Assembly (NCBI RefSeq): GCF_000740675.1
Contig: NZ_JPXI01000029.1
Span: forward strand, 124,001 to 188,000
Reading direction: 5' to 3'
DNA length: 64,000 bases
Origin: Massilia sp. BSC265
GTDB lineage: Bacteria > Pseudomonadota > Gammaproteobacteria > Burkholderiales > Burkholderiaceae_D
Shown: positions 19,063-27,675 of the stretch, in pieces
How the letters are laid out: the number at the start of each line of letters is the position of its first letter
How positions within the stretch are numbered: position 1 is the first letter of the stretch
Notes under the pieces: model-generated
Database searches by the model: none
What the model saw: only the letters and a program-made list of their open reading frames with translations
What the model was told of the DNA's origin: nothing
Position numbers and translations under genes: made by a program

Positions 19063-19586
19063 GCGAGCACCGGACCGGTCGTAAAGGGTTTCTGCCCCTC
19101 TCCTGGCTTGCCTTCGATGCCCATCACCTGCATCACCGCCCGGGTGATCTGCGGATAGGCGCCGCAGCGGCACAGGTTGCCGCTCATGAGCTCGCGCACG
19201 TCGTCGACGCTCTTCGCCTGGCCTTCGGCAATCAGCCCGGCCGCGGAGCACAGCTGGCCCGGCGTACAGTAGCCGCACTGGAAGGCATCGCATTCGATGA
19301 AGGCCTGCTGCAGCGGATGCAGCTCGTCGCCCTTGGCCAGGCCCTCGACCGTGGTCACCGCACGGCCGTTGTGCATCACCGCGAGCGTCAGACAGGAATT
19401 GATGCGCTTACCGTCCAGCAAGACGGTACAGGCGCCGCACTGGCCGTGGTCGCAGCCCTTCTTGGTGCCGGTGAGGCCCGCGCGCTCGCGCAGCAGGTCG
19501 AGCAGCGTCACCCAGGCGCCGACCGCGAATTCGCGGTCTTGCCCGTTGATGCGCATCCGGATCGGGTATTCCTGGTAGTGGTCCAT
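19059..19586 (-). CDS. [2Fe-2S] subunit of the aldehyde oxidoreductase (PaoA-like)
   Basis: A 175-residue subunit with two [2Fe-2S] clusters. The plant-ferredoxin-like cluster uses the Cys residues in GCDHGQCGACTV and a later NSCL. The second cluster uses CGYCTPGQ and GNLCRCGAY. The start at 19586 follows AAAGGA. Unlike E. coli PaoA, there is no Tat leader: the protein begins with a short hydrophilic stretch and goes straight into the ferredoxin fold. This enzyme is therefore predicted to be cytoplasmic, unless the true start lies elsewhere. It is the first gene of the three-gene operon. Confidence 0.9.
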   Translation of the reverse strand: MDHYQEYPIRMRINGQDREFAVGAWVTLLDLLRERAGLTGTKKGCDHGQCGACTVLLDGKRINSCLTLAVMHNGRAVTTVEGLAKGDELHPLQQAFIECDAFQCGYCTPGQLCSAAGLIAEGQAKSVDDVRELMSGNLCRCGAYPQITRAVMQVMGIEGKPGEGQKPFTTGPVLA

Positions 19587-19687
19587 GGCCGTCCTTTTCG
19601 TCAGAATGCGTGAGCGAAGCCACTACCTTAACCGCCAGTCCCAAGCTGTTCGGTTAGTTTACACACGTACGATCGAGCTCGACGAGG

Positions 19688-20479
19688 TCAATCGACGGTC
19701 AGCGTCCTGGCCTGCGGGTCCACCATGCGGACCAGACGCAGCACGGCGTCGGTACTGACGGTATCGATCTGCCCGGCCATGCGGCGGTCGAAGGGGTGAT
19801 CGTCGAAGGCCACGTTGGCGCGGAACATGCGGGCGCCCAGGCGCACTGCCGCCGGGACTTCCACGGTCGGCGGCTGGAAGCCGATCGAGCGCAGCCATTT
19901 CTGGGCCTCCTGCCGGGTCTCGACCTGGCCTGCCGGAGCGGCCGCGGCGGCGAGCGTCTCCAGCACCCACTGGTTCGAGTTCTGGTACCTGGTCGAATAC
20001 ACGTAGGACAGCATGCTGTAGTTCGGCTCGTGCAGGCGGATCGGTGTGCGGCTGGACGCCACCCTGGCCAGCCTGGCCTGCAGTTCGGAACCGGGGATCA
20101 CCAGCTGCGCTTCGTGCCGGTAGAGGTCGGTCAGGAAGAAGTTGCCCATGCCTTCGTCGTACAGGTTCGATACGGCAGTGCCGCAGTCGTTCAGGGCATG
20201 CACGACGGTCCAGCGCCCTTTGGGGTGGTCGCGCACCACGATGCCCATGTGCGAGTAGCGCAGGCGGTAGCGGCTCAGGTCCTGGCCGGCGCGCGAGAGC
20301 AGGGCGACCTGGGCGCCGCTGGCGTCGAGCGCCTGTACCGTGCGCTGGGCCAGGTCCATCGACAGCACGACTTCGTGCGGGGCGAGGGGGCGTTCCTCGC
20401 AGGGCCGGCCTGCCATGGCCGGCGTGCTGCCGGCACAGGCCAGAGCCAAGGCGGCCGCACCCAGGAAGCAGCGATCCAT
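19688..20479 (-). CDS. DUF2145 secreted protein
   Basis: A 263-residue protein of the DUF2145 (PF09916) family. Residues 1-23 form a signal peptide ending in AMA. The mature part contains a YRLRYSHMGIVVRDHP segment with a candidate catalytic His, followed by a conserved NDCG, and then NYSMLSYVYSTRYQNSNQW; this arrangement is reminiscent of NlpC/P60-like cysteine peptidases, though that relation is my inference. The ATG overlaps the stop of the preceding small secreted protein (TGATG). No function is established for the family. Confidence 0.75.
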   Translation of the reverse strand: MDRCFLGAAALALACAGSTPAMAGRPCEERPLAPHEVVLSMDLAQRTVQALDASGAQVALLSRAGQDLSRYRLRYSHMGIVVRDHPKGRWTVVHALNDCGTAVSNLYDEGMGNFFLTDLYRHEAQLVIPGSELQARLARVASSRTPIRLHEPNYSMLSYVYSTRYQNSNQWVLETLAAAAAPAGQVETRQEAQKWLRSIGFQPPTVEVPAAVRLGARMFRANVAFDDHPFDRRMAGQIDTVSTDAVLRLVRMVDPQARTLTVD

Positions 20480-20883
20480 CAGCCCGCCCTCGAATGGTGC
20501 AGCAGGGCCTTGCCCGCTTCGTTCGGCAGGAAGGCCAGGGCCTTGCCCGACATGACCAGCACGTAGCCGGTCGATGCGGTCACGACTGCGAGCGTGGTGC
20601 CGGCGGCGATCGAGACGCCGCCTGCAGCCTGGCCGGACAGGCGTACCGTGGCGCGGCTGGCGTCGGCTGCGCCCACCAGCACGATCTCGATGCCATCGGC
20701 CACCGTCCTGACGCTGGCGACCACCACGCTGCCGGCAGCCGCCAGGGTGAGGATCGAACCGCCCACGACGACGCCGGACAGGTTGGCGCTGGCATTGGAC
20801 AGTTCCGACTGGCCGGCGTGGCCGTTCGCCTGGCTGGTGGTGCAGGCCAGGCCGAGCAGCGCGGAAAGGATCATCCGTTTCAT
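20479..20883 (-). CDS. Small secreted Ala/Gly/Val-rich protein paired with DUF2145
   Basis: A 134-residue protein with an N-terminal signal peptide (about residues 1-19, ending at SQA). It is followed by a low-complexity stretch rich in Ala, Gly, Ser and Val with beta-type alternation and little charge. CGGAGC lies at good distance before ATG 20883. The stop overlaps the start of the DUF2145 gene, so the two are translationally coupled and probably act together in the envelope. No family is recognised. Confidence 0.65.
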   Translation of the reverse strand: MKRMILSALLGLACTTSQANGHAGQSELSNASANLSGVVVGGSILTLAAAGSVVVASVRTVADGIEIVLVGAADASRATVRLSGQAAGGVSIAAGTTLAVVTASTGYVLVMSGKALAFLPNEAGKALLHHSRAG

Positions 20884-20992
20884 GGTGAGCTCCGTTGTGA
20901 ATGTGCAGGCATCATCCGCAGCCCGCGCCAAGGGTGCAAGAATGGCCGACGGAGTAGCATCGGATTGACGCCGCGGTATCGGTTCCCGATAC

Positions 20993-22195
20993 CTAAGCGG
21001 CGGCGGCCATGCCATGCGCATGAAGCGCCAGGGCCTCGACGCGGTCGCGCCCGTTGCGCTTGGCGGCGTACATGAGCTTGTCGGCGGCGTCGATCAGGAT
21101 GGCGAGGGACGCGTCCGCGCCGCTCGCCACGCCGAAGCTGGCCGTGGCAAAGACCGATGTGCCTTCGGCGCCGGTATCGATGGGTGTCGCGCCGAAGCGC
21201 GCGCGCAGCCATTCCGCCAGGTGGACCGCGGCATCGAGCCCCGTAGCGGGAAGCACCAGCAGGAATTCCTCGCCGCCGTAGCGCACCACGCTGTCGTGGC
21301 CCTCTCGCGCCACGGCCTGCAGCAGCTTCGAGAGCTGGAGCAGCACGGCATCGCCGGCCGCGTGGCCATGCGTGTCGTTGACCTGCTTGAAGTTGTCGAT
21401 GTCGCACAGGATCACGGCAACGGGCCCGGCCTGGTGCGAGCCGGCTCCCATCAGGCGCTCGTGCAGGTAGCGCCGGTTGTAGCAGCCGCTGAGGTAGTCG
21501 CGCTCGGCCGCGTGCTGCAGGACCCGCTGGGCGCGGTATTCCTCGCGCGCCACGATGTGGTAGCGGCGCGCCGCCAGTGCCCCGAAGGTATTCACAAGCG
21601 CGAGCAGCATGCCCATGGTCAGCAGGTCGGCGAACCCCATGTCCGCATGGGCCAGGGTCAGCGCCAGGAAGCCCGCGGTCGCCGCCGCGGCGATGCCCAG
21701 GGCGTGGGCGAAGCGGTTGGGGATATACAGGTAGATTACCAGCAGCATGACGCCCAGCGACATCGCGTGCCAATGGAACTCGCCGGGACGGTGGAAGGCG
21801 ATGAACATGAAGCAGGCCAGGGCCACGGCTTCCGCCACGGTGGCCGCCCGCCAGGCCGCTCCGGTAGAGAGGGGACTGCGCCAGGCCAGCCAGGCGCAGC
21901 TACCCGCGGTCACGGCTACCAAGAGGCGCGCACCCAGCAGCAGCGCCGCGTCCGCAACCATGCCGAGCGCCGCCAGGTCGGTCGCGAAGAATCCGAGGAA
22001 GTACAGGCTACAGAACAGCAAGGTAGAGGCCAGCTGTACGCGGGTGCGTTCGCGGTGGTAGGCGTGATAGGCGGTTTCGGTGCTGCGGTCGGTGAACTCG
22101 GCGCTGAGCGGGGCGATGGACAGGGAGTTGGGAGCGGAGGGATGAAGCACGGTGATCTCTTGCGGGTTGCAAACTGCACAATTCGATTGTCGCAT
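20993..22195 (-). CDS. Membrane diguanylate cyclase (GGDEF)
   Basis: A 400-residue protein with about six membrane helices (roughly residues 55-220), like an integral-membrane sensor, followed by a short coiled coil and a GGDEF domain. The active-site loop RYGGEEF is intact. The inhibitory-site position reads EGHD instead of RxxD, so product inhibition is probably lost. The start is uncertain: ATG 22195 has GGAG eight bases upstream and is used here; GTG 22150 is an alternative, and a TTG lies further out at 22222. Confidence 0.85.
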   Translation of the reverse strand: MRQSNCAVCNPQEITVLHPSAPNSLSIAPLSAEFTDRSTETAYHAYHRERTRVQLASTLLFCSLYFLGFFATDLAALGMVADAALLLGARLLVAVTAGSCAWLAWRSPLSTGAAWRAATVAEAVALACFMFIAFHRPGEFHWHAMSLGVMLLVIYLYIPNRFAHALGIAAAATAGFLALTLAHADMGFADLLTMGMLLALVNTFGALAARRYHIVAREEYRAQRVLQHAAERDYLSGCYNRRYLHERLMGAGSHQAGPVAVILCDIDNFKQVNDTHGHAAGDAVLLQLSKLLQAVAREGHDSVVRYGGEEFLLVLPATGLDAAVHLAEWLRARFGATPIDTGAEGTSVFATASFGVASGADASLAILIDAADKLMYAAKRNGRDRVEALALHAHGMAAAA

Positions 22196-22343
22196 TTGCA
22201 AGGCTCCAACATAGTCACGCAATGTAACTCAAGGAAATTTTTTTTGTTGGTCGGAACGATGCGGGTCGATGTCGGCGCGGCGGAAATTGAACGTTGCTCG
22301 CCTGTGCCGGGTCCAATCGCCAAGGTGTTCAGGAGACGCAGCG

Positions 22344-24122
22344 ATGGCAGGCAGTAGCGAAGAAGCGGGGCATGGCGGCCGCATCAGCGCCGAGCTGTGG
22401 CAGGTGCTGGAGCGCCACCGCTGGCGCATCGCGGGGGCGGTGGTCCTGCTGCTGGTTGCCAAGCTCGCCACGGTCGCGGTGCCGCTGCTGCTCAAGCGGA
22501 TCATCGACGCCTTTTCCCAGGCAAGCCTGCCCGCCGCGTTGCCGCTCTACCTGCTGGTGGGCTATGCGCTGCTGCGCTTCTCGTCCACCCTGTTCAACGA
22601 GTGGCGCGACCTGCTGTTCGTGCGGGTTACCCTTGCCGCGGTATCGGCCTATGCTCAAAAGACATTCTCGCACCTCCACGCGCTGGGCCCGCGCTTCCAT
22701 GCGCAGCGCAAGCTCGGCAGCCTGCTGCCGGACATCGACCGGGGAACCGGCGGCATCGCCTTCCTGCTTGGCGTGGGCCTGTTCACGATCGTGCCGACCC
22801 TGGTCGAAATCGGGCTGGTGCTGGCCATCATGCTCAACCGTTATGCCGCAGGCTTTGCAGGAATTATCCTGGCGACCTTCCTGGTCTACGCCGGCTTCAC
22901 GCTGGTGTTCACGGCGCGCCGCGTGGTTTACCAGCGGCGCGTGAACAAGCTCGATTCCACCGCCAAGGGTCGGTTGGCGGACAGCCTGATCAACTACGAC
23001 ACGGTCAAGTATTTCAACGGCGAGGCGCGCGAGACGCAGCGCTTCGGCGCCATCATGGCCGACTGGGCCGATGCCGGCCGGGCCAACCAGCGCGCCCTGT
23101 TCACCCTGCATGTCGGGCAGAGCGCGATCATCGCGTTGGGCGTGGCCGCCATCATGGTGCTGGCGGGCCAGGCGGTGCTGGCGCGCAGCATGAGTGTGGG
23201 CGACCTGGTCCTGATCAATGCCTATGCGCTGCAGGTCTGCCTGCCGCTCAACGCGCTGGGTTTCGTCTACCGGGAGGCGCGCGACGCCTGGGTGAATGCG
23301 GAGCGCCTGTTCGAACTGCTGCGCGAGCGTCCCGAGATCGCCGACGCGCCGGGCGCGCCGCCATTGCGGGCCACCGCGGGCGAAGTGGTATTCGAGCATG
23401 TCAGCTTCCATTACGAGGCGGCCCGTCCGGTGCTGGTCGACGTCAGCCTGCGCATCGCGCCGGGGACGACGCTGGCCGTGGTCGGGCGCAGCGGCTCGGG
23501 CAAGTCGACGCTGGCGCGCCTGCTGCTGCGCTACTACGACCCCGCCAACGGGCGCATCCTGGTGGACGGCCAGGACATCCGACAGTGCCTTGTGGCCAGC
23601 GTGCGCATGGCCATCGGCGTGGTGCCGCAGGAAACGGCGCTGTTCAACGACACGATCGGCAGCAACATCGCCTACGGGCGCAGCGGTAGCACGCGCGAGG
23701 ACGTGGAGGCGGCCTGCCGCGCCGCCCACCTGCACCAGGTGATCGACTCGCTGCCGGACAAGTACGAGACGCCGGTGGGCGAGCGCGGGGTAAACCTGTC
23801 GGGCGGCGAAAAGCAGCGCATCGCCATCGCGCGCGCGGTGCTCAAGAATCCGCCGATTTTGATCTTCGATGAAGCCACCTCGGCGCTCGACGCCGACTCG
23901 GAGCATGCGATCACGCGCGAGCTCGACCGGCTTTCGCGGAACCGCACCACGCTCGTGATCGCGCACCGTCTGTCGACCATCGTCAACGCGCACACGATCG
24001 TGGTGATGGACCGTGGCCGCATCGTCGAGCAGGGCAACCACGCCGAGCTGCTGCGCCGCAAGGGGGCGTATGCACGACTGTGGCTGCTGCAGCAGCGCAT
24101 GGACAAGGATGCTGGGCGGTAG
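22344..24122 (+). CDS. Atm1/HMT1-type ABC exporter half-transporter
   Basis: A 592-residue fusion of a six-helix membrane domain (about residues 20-310) and an ATPase domain. The membrane domain has the family-typical DSLINYDTVKYFNGE segment. The ATPase has Walker A GRSGSGKST (about 382), signature LSGGEKQR (about 484), Walker B ILIFDEATSALD (about 506) and the switch His in VIAHRLS. Atm1-like bacterial proteins export glutathione-bound metals or sulfur compounds; the exact cargo is not visible. The start at 22344 has AGGAG nine bases upstream. It ends 2 bp from the convergent purU gene. Confidence 0.88.
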   Translation: MAGSSEEAGHGGRISAELWQVLERHRWRIAGAVVLLLVAKLATVAVPLLLKRIIDAFSQASLPAALPLYLLVGYALLRFSSTLFNEWRDLLFVRVTLAAVSAYAQKTFSHLHALGPRFHAQRKLGSLLPDIDRGTGGIAFLLGVGLFTIVPTLVEIGLVLAIMLNRYAAGFAGIILATFLVYAGFTLVFTARRVVYQRRVNKLDSTAKGRLADSLINYDTVKYFNGEARETQRFGAIMADWADAGRANQRALFTLHVGQSAIIALGVAAIMVLAGQAVLARSMSVGDLVLINAYALQVCLPLNALGFVYREARDAWVNAERLFELLRERPEIADAPGAPPLRATAGEVVFEHVSFHYEAARPVLVDVSLRIAPGTTLAVVGRSGSGKSTLARLLLRYYDPANGRILVDGQDIRQCLVASVRMAIGVVPQETALFNDTIGSNIAYGRSGSTREDVEAACRAAHLHQVIDSLPDKYETPVGERGVNLSGGEKQRIAIARAVLKNPPILIFDEATSALDADSEHAITRELDRLSRNRTTLVIAHRLSTIVNAHTIVVMDRGRIVEQGNHAELLRRKGAYARLWLLQQRMDKDAGR

Positions 24123-24124
24123 AC

Positions 24125-25045
24125 TTACGGACCTCTGAAAACGATGGTCTTGTTCCCATGCAGGAAGACCCTGCGCTCGATGTGGAACTTCACCGCCGCG
24201 GCCAGGGCCATGCATTCGTTGTCGCGTCCCACGCGCACCAGCTGCTCCGGCCGGAAATTGTGGTCGACCCGGGTGACCATCTGTTCGATGATCGGGCCTT
24301 CGTCGAGGTCCGGCGTCACGTAGTGGGCGGTGGCGCCGATCAGCTTAACGCCCCGGTCGAAGGCCTGGTGGTAGGGCTTGGCGCCCTTGAAGCCGGGCAG
24401 GAAGGAGTGGTGGATGTTGATGCAGCGTCCCGCCAGGCGGCGCGCCAGTTCGTCGGACAGGATTTGCATGTAGCGTGCCAGGATCACCAGTTCGGCGCCG
24501 GTTTCCTCGACCACTTCCAGCAGCCGGGCTTCCTGCTGCGCCTTGTTCTCCTTCGTGACCGGCAGGAAGATGAAGCGGATGCCTTCGCGCTCGACCATCG
24601 GGCGCAGGTCGAGGTGGTTCGACACCACCGCCGTGATCGACATGTTGAGCTCGCCGTTGCGGCGGCGGTAGAGCAGGTCGTCGAGGCAGTGGTCGTCCTT
24701 CGACACCATGATCACGGTCTTCACCGCGTCGGCCGGGTCGTGGATCTTCCACTGCATCTCGAGGCGGGCGGCGCAGCCCTCGCCGAACTGCTCGCGGATG
24801 TTTGCAATACTGGGGGAGCCCGCCTGCAGGCGGAACACGGCGCGCATGTAGAAGCGCTCGGTGGAATCGTCGTCGAACTGTTCCAGCGCGCAGATGTAGC
24901 AGTCGCGCTCGGCCAGGAAGGTGGCGACGGCGGCCACGATGCCGATGCCGGCGCGGCAGCTGGCGTTGAGGATGTACTCGGTCGGCGCGTGCGGCGCCCT
25001 GGCGCTTTCGTTCGGAGTCGAGTTCGGGGTCAAGTGCGGGGTCAT
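24125..25045 (-). CDS. purU: Formyltetrahydrofolate deformylase
   Basis: A 306-residue PurU. It hydrolyses 10-formyltetrahydrofolate to formate and tetrahydrofolate, balancing one-carbon pools. An N-terminal ACT domain (about residues 20-100) precedes the formyltransferase-like catalytic domain. Active-site elements are ARYMQILSDE, INIHHSFLPGFKGAKPY and the Asp in TPDLDEGPIIEQ. The first 20 residues are Thr/Pro-rich and may be a local extension. ATG 25045 follows CAGGAC and is preferred to an upstream TTG. Confidence 0.93.
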   Translation of the reverse strand: MTPHLTPNSTPNESARAPHAPTEYILNASCRAGIGIVAAVATFLAERDCYICALEQFDDDSTERFYMRAVFRLQAGSPSIANIREQFGEGCAARLEMQWKIHDPADAVKTVIMVSKDDHCLDDLLYRRRNGELNMSITAVVSNHLDLRPMVEREGIRFIFLPVTKENKAQQEARLLEVVEETGAELVILARYMQILSDELARRLAGRCINIHHSFLPGFKGAKPYHQAFDRGVKLIGATAHYVTPDLDEGPIIEQMVTRVDHNFRPEQLVRVGRDNECMALAAAVKFHIERRVFLHGNKTIVFRGP

Positions 25046-25187
25046 GCGTCGTCCTGTCTTTGCGTGCAATGAAGCGATCGGTAGGTGTGACGCCTGCGCT
25101 GTAGCCGGTGGCGGGGAACGGCAGTGCGATGGGTGGCCGCATGCCGGTGGCGCCGCCGTGCAAGCCTTGTGGACGATGCAGACGTTG

Positions 25188-25538
25188 CTATTCTATCAGC
25201 ATGGCAAATACGGTCGTCCCCGTCAAGGAGCGCACGACTGATGAGCGAGGGGGAAACGAGCGCCGTTCGCGCAGGGCATTCCGGACTTCTTCCAGAGTGT
25301 GCGGATCGGCCTGCTCGCCCTGCAGGAAGCGGCAGTTGCGGCCCAGCACCTGTTCTTCCTCGTAGCCGGGGCGCGAGGTCTGACTGGCCTGCCAGTGGCG
25401 GACGCCGGACTCGCCGAGCGGATGGTAGCTGTTGCCCTCGACCGAACCGGCGCTGGGCACGCCCTGGACTTGACCGTGGCTGTCCGCGTCGTCGCGCGGG
25501 AGGCGATCCCGCACCTCCTTGTTGCTGCCAGTTGTCAT
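25188..25538 (-). CDS. Truncated LOV/PAS-domain protein (possible remnant)
   Basis: A 116-residue frame with strongly GC-biased third positions, so it looks coding. Residues 59-93 match the centre of a LOV photosensor: GYEEEQVLGRNCRFLQG followed by DPHTLEEVRNAL. Cys69 would be the residue that forms the flavin adduct in light. The N-terminal PAS strands are poorly recognisable and the C-terminal strands, normally carrying NYRKDG-like and Asn/Gln flavin contacts, are missing; the protein ends in unrelated sequence. It may be a decaying gene or an unusual minimal protein. No output domain is present. A TATAAT (minus strand, 25599-25594) lies about 56 bp upstream. Confidence 0.55.
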   Translation of the reverse strand: MTTGSNKEVRDRLPRDDADSHGQVQGVPSAGSVEGNSYHPLGESGVRHWQASQTSRPGYEEEQVLGRNCRFLQGEQADPHTLEEVRNALRERRSFPPRSSVVRSLTGTTVFAMLIE

Positions 25539-25593
25539 ATGGCTTTCTGTCCGAAAATAGGCGGACGCCCAAGGACGGATCCCTTTTGTGTGA

Positions 25594-25599
25594 ATTATA
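25594..25599 (-). promoter_or_regulatory. Possible -10 element for the truncated LOV gene
   Basis: The minus strand reads TATAAT in an AT-rich patch, about 56 bp upstream of the ATG at 25538. No good -35 hexamer sits at 16-18 bp, so this is a weak call. Confidence 0.3.
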
Positions 25600-25679
25600 T
25601 AACAGAGGCAATTTCACAAGCTCCGGAATGACGGAATCGCGTGTTGGCTTACCAGCGCCGGAAAATCCGGATCGCATCG

Positions 25680-26672
25680 TCAGCTTGCATGCGCCATCCC
25701 GGGCGAACGTTCAGGCAGGCAGCCAAGGCCTGCCAGTGTCGTTTCGATTGCCTTCTCCAACGGTGTATGCGGCTCGTAGCCGAGCGTCGCCAGCAGGCGG
25801 GAATTGTCCAGACGTAGCGGCTGTTGCCACAGGTAGCGCATCTCCAGCAGTTCGCGCATGGTCTCATTGAACGGCGCAAGAAGGCGCACCAGGTACCAGG
25901 GAAAGGCGCGGACCGGCGCCTCCAGCCCGTGGCGCGCGGCGACGCGCTGGAGCGCGGCTACCATCGCCGTGCCGTCCGGATCCCAGTGCCCGCCGAAGTG
26001 AAAGCGCGCGAACGGAGCGAGCGCGTCGCGCCGGCTGACGAGGGCAATCATGGCGGCGGCGACATCAGGCAGGTAGGCCCACTGGTGGCCGATACCGGCC
26101 GTACCCGGATTGGCGATGCGTGCGAGCGGGCGGCCGGGCTTGACCAGACCCTGGGCAAGCCAGCTGTTGCCGGAACGCGGCCCGAAGTAATCGCCGGCGC
26201 GCAGCACCACCGCGTGGCCGCCGCGCCGGCACCAGGCTTCCAGTTCGGCCTCCATCTGCATCCGCAGGGTTCCTTTGCGGGTCTGCGGTTGCTGCGGTGC
26301 GTCCTCGGCCACGCTGGGGAAGGCATCCGGGCCGTAGTTGTAGACGGTACCCGGCAGGAGCACCGTGGCGCCGGCCGCGTCCGCCGCGGCGATCGTATTG
26401 CGCAGCATTGGCAGGACCTGGCCAGCCCAGTTGCGGTAGCCGGGCGGGTTGACCGCGTGGACGATCAGGGCGCAACCGCGCGCGGCGGCCAGCACGTCGG
26501 CGGCCGATAGCGCGTCGCCGCGCAGCCAGTCGAGGCCCCCGGGCGCGGTGTGCGACGCCGGACGGCGCGTCAGTGCCCGCACTTTCCAGCCTGCATCCCT
26601 CAACTGCCGCGCGACCTCGCCGCCAATCCCCCCGTTTGCGCCGAGAACCAGCGCCGTTTCCGTTTTTTCCAT
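25680..26672 (-). CDS. NAD(P)-dependent epimerase/dehydratase-like SDR protein
   Basis: A 330-residue extended short-chain dehydrogenase-like protein. The Rossmann motif is LVLGANGGIGGEVARQL near the N-terminus. The usual YxxxK is not obvious: the active-site region reads GTVYNYGPDAFPSV, as in atypical SDRs that bind nucleotide without classical oxidoreductase chemistry. ATG 26672 is backed by a perfect AGGAGG. The gene is divergent from a LysR regulator and has a 15-bp palindrome just upstream of its ribosome-binding site, so regulation by that LysR protein is likely. Substrate unknown. Confidence 0.8.
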   Translation of the reverse strand: MEKTETALVLGANGGIGGEVARQLRDAGWKVRALTRRPASHTAPGGLDWLRGDALSAADVLAAARGCALIVHAVNPPGYRNWAGQVLPMLRNTIAAADAAGATVLLPGTVYNYGPDAFPSVAEDAPQQPQTRKGTLRMQMEAELEAWCRRGGHAVVLRAGDYFGPRSGNSWLAQGLVKPGRPLARIANPGTAGIGHQWAYLPDVAAAMIALVSRRDALAPFARFHFGGHWDPDGTAMVAALQRVAARHGLEAPVRAFPWYLVRLLAPFNETMRELLEMRYLWQQPLRLDNSRLLATLGYEPHTPLEKAIETTLAGLGCLPERSPGMAHAS

Positions 26673-26685
26673 GTTTGCCTCCTGT

Positions 26686-26700
26686 GTTGACCATGTCAAC
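26686..26700. promoter_or_regulatory. Palindromic operator candidate before the SDR gene
   Basis: GTTGAC-CAT-GTCAAC is a perfect inverted repeat with 6-bp arms, ending directly upstream of the SDR ribosome-binding site. A second inverted repeat, TGCATA (26731-26736) / TATGCA (26752-26757), lies nearer the LysR gene. Both sit in the 103-bp divergent region and are plausible regulator sites. Confidence 0.45.
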
Positions 26701-26775
26701 ATCCTCGTTCAAGCTAGGGCAAAATGGAATTGCATAACGTGACGTAGCGGCTATGCATTTATGTATAGGGGGCGG

Positions 26776-27666
26776 ATGATCGAATGGGAGCTGTACAGGT
26801 CTTTTCTGGCGGTGCTGCGCGAGGGCTCGCTGTCAGGCGCGGCGCGCGTGCTCGGCATGGCCCAGCCGACCGTCGGGCGGCACATTGCCACGCTCGAGGC
26901 GGCGCTCGGGCTCGTCCTGTTCACGCGCTCGCAGAGCGGCCTGCTGCCGACCGAAGCGGCACTGGCGCTGCAGCCGCACGCCCGGGCTCTGGAGAGCACG
27001 GTGGCCGCGCTGGAACGTACCGCGGCGAGCTATGGCGATGGCGTGCGCGGGGTGGTTCGCGTCACCGCGAGCGAAGTGATCGGCCTGGAAGTGATGCCGG
27101 CGGTGCTGGCGGACTTGCGGCGCCGCTATCCGGAGTTGAAGGTCGAGCTCCTGCTGTCGAACGAGATCCAGGACCTGCTGCAGCGCGAAGCGGACGTCGC
27201 GGTACGGATGGCGCGCCCGAGCCAGGGGCAGCTGGTGGCGCGCCGCGTCGGCGCGGTCGATCTTGGCCTGTACGCCAGCGCGGGCTACGTCGCGCGCCAC
27301 GGCATGCCTGCCAGCGTCGAGGAGCTGTCCGGGCATGCGCTGATCGGCTACGACCGCCCGTCACCCTTCGTACGCGCCGGACTGAAGCGCTGGCCGCAAT
27401 TCGCACACGCGCGCCTGGCGCTGCGTACCGACAGTGATGCGGCCCAGCTGGCGCTGATCCGCGTCGGCGCCGGCATCGGCATCTGCCAGGTGCCGCTGGC
27501 GCGCCGTGCGCCCGGGCTGGTACGGGTGCTGGCAGACGATTTCACGTTGCCGCTCGAGACCTGGGTGACGATGCATGAGGATCTACGCCACAGCCCGCGC
27601 TGCCGCGTCACCTTCGACGCGCTGGTGCAGGCCTTGAGCGCCCATGCAGGGAACGCACCGGAATGA
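26776..27666 (+). CDS. LysR-family transcriptional regulator
   Basis: A 296-residue LysR regulator. The N-terminal winged helix-turn-helix spans about residues 5-63 (GSLSGAARVLGMAQPTVGRH), followed by the linker helix and a two-lobed effector-binding domain (about residues 90-290). ATG 26776 is chosen over one five codons upstream because AGGGGGCGG precedes it. Divergent pairing with the SDR gene is the classic LysR arrangement, so that gene is the probable target. Confidence 0.88.
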   Translation: MIEWELYRSFLAVLREGSLSGAARVLGMAQPTVGRHIATLEAALGLVLFTRSQSGLLPTEAALALQPHARALESTVAALERTAASYGDGVRGVVRVTASEVIGLEVMPAVLADLRRRYPELKVELLLSNEIQDLLQREADVAVRMARPSQGQLVARRVGAVDLGLYASAGYVARHGMPASVEELSGHALIGYDRPSPFVRAGLKRWPQFAHARLALRTDSDAAQLALIRVGAGIGICQVPLARRAPGLVRVLADDFTLPLETWVTMHEDLRHSPRCRVTFDALVQALSAHAGNAPE

Positions 27667-27675
27667 CGCCGGCTT

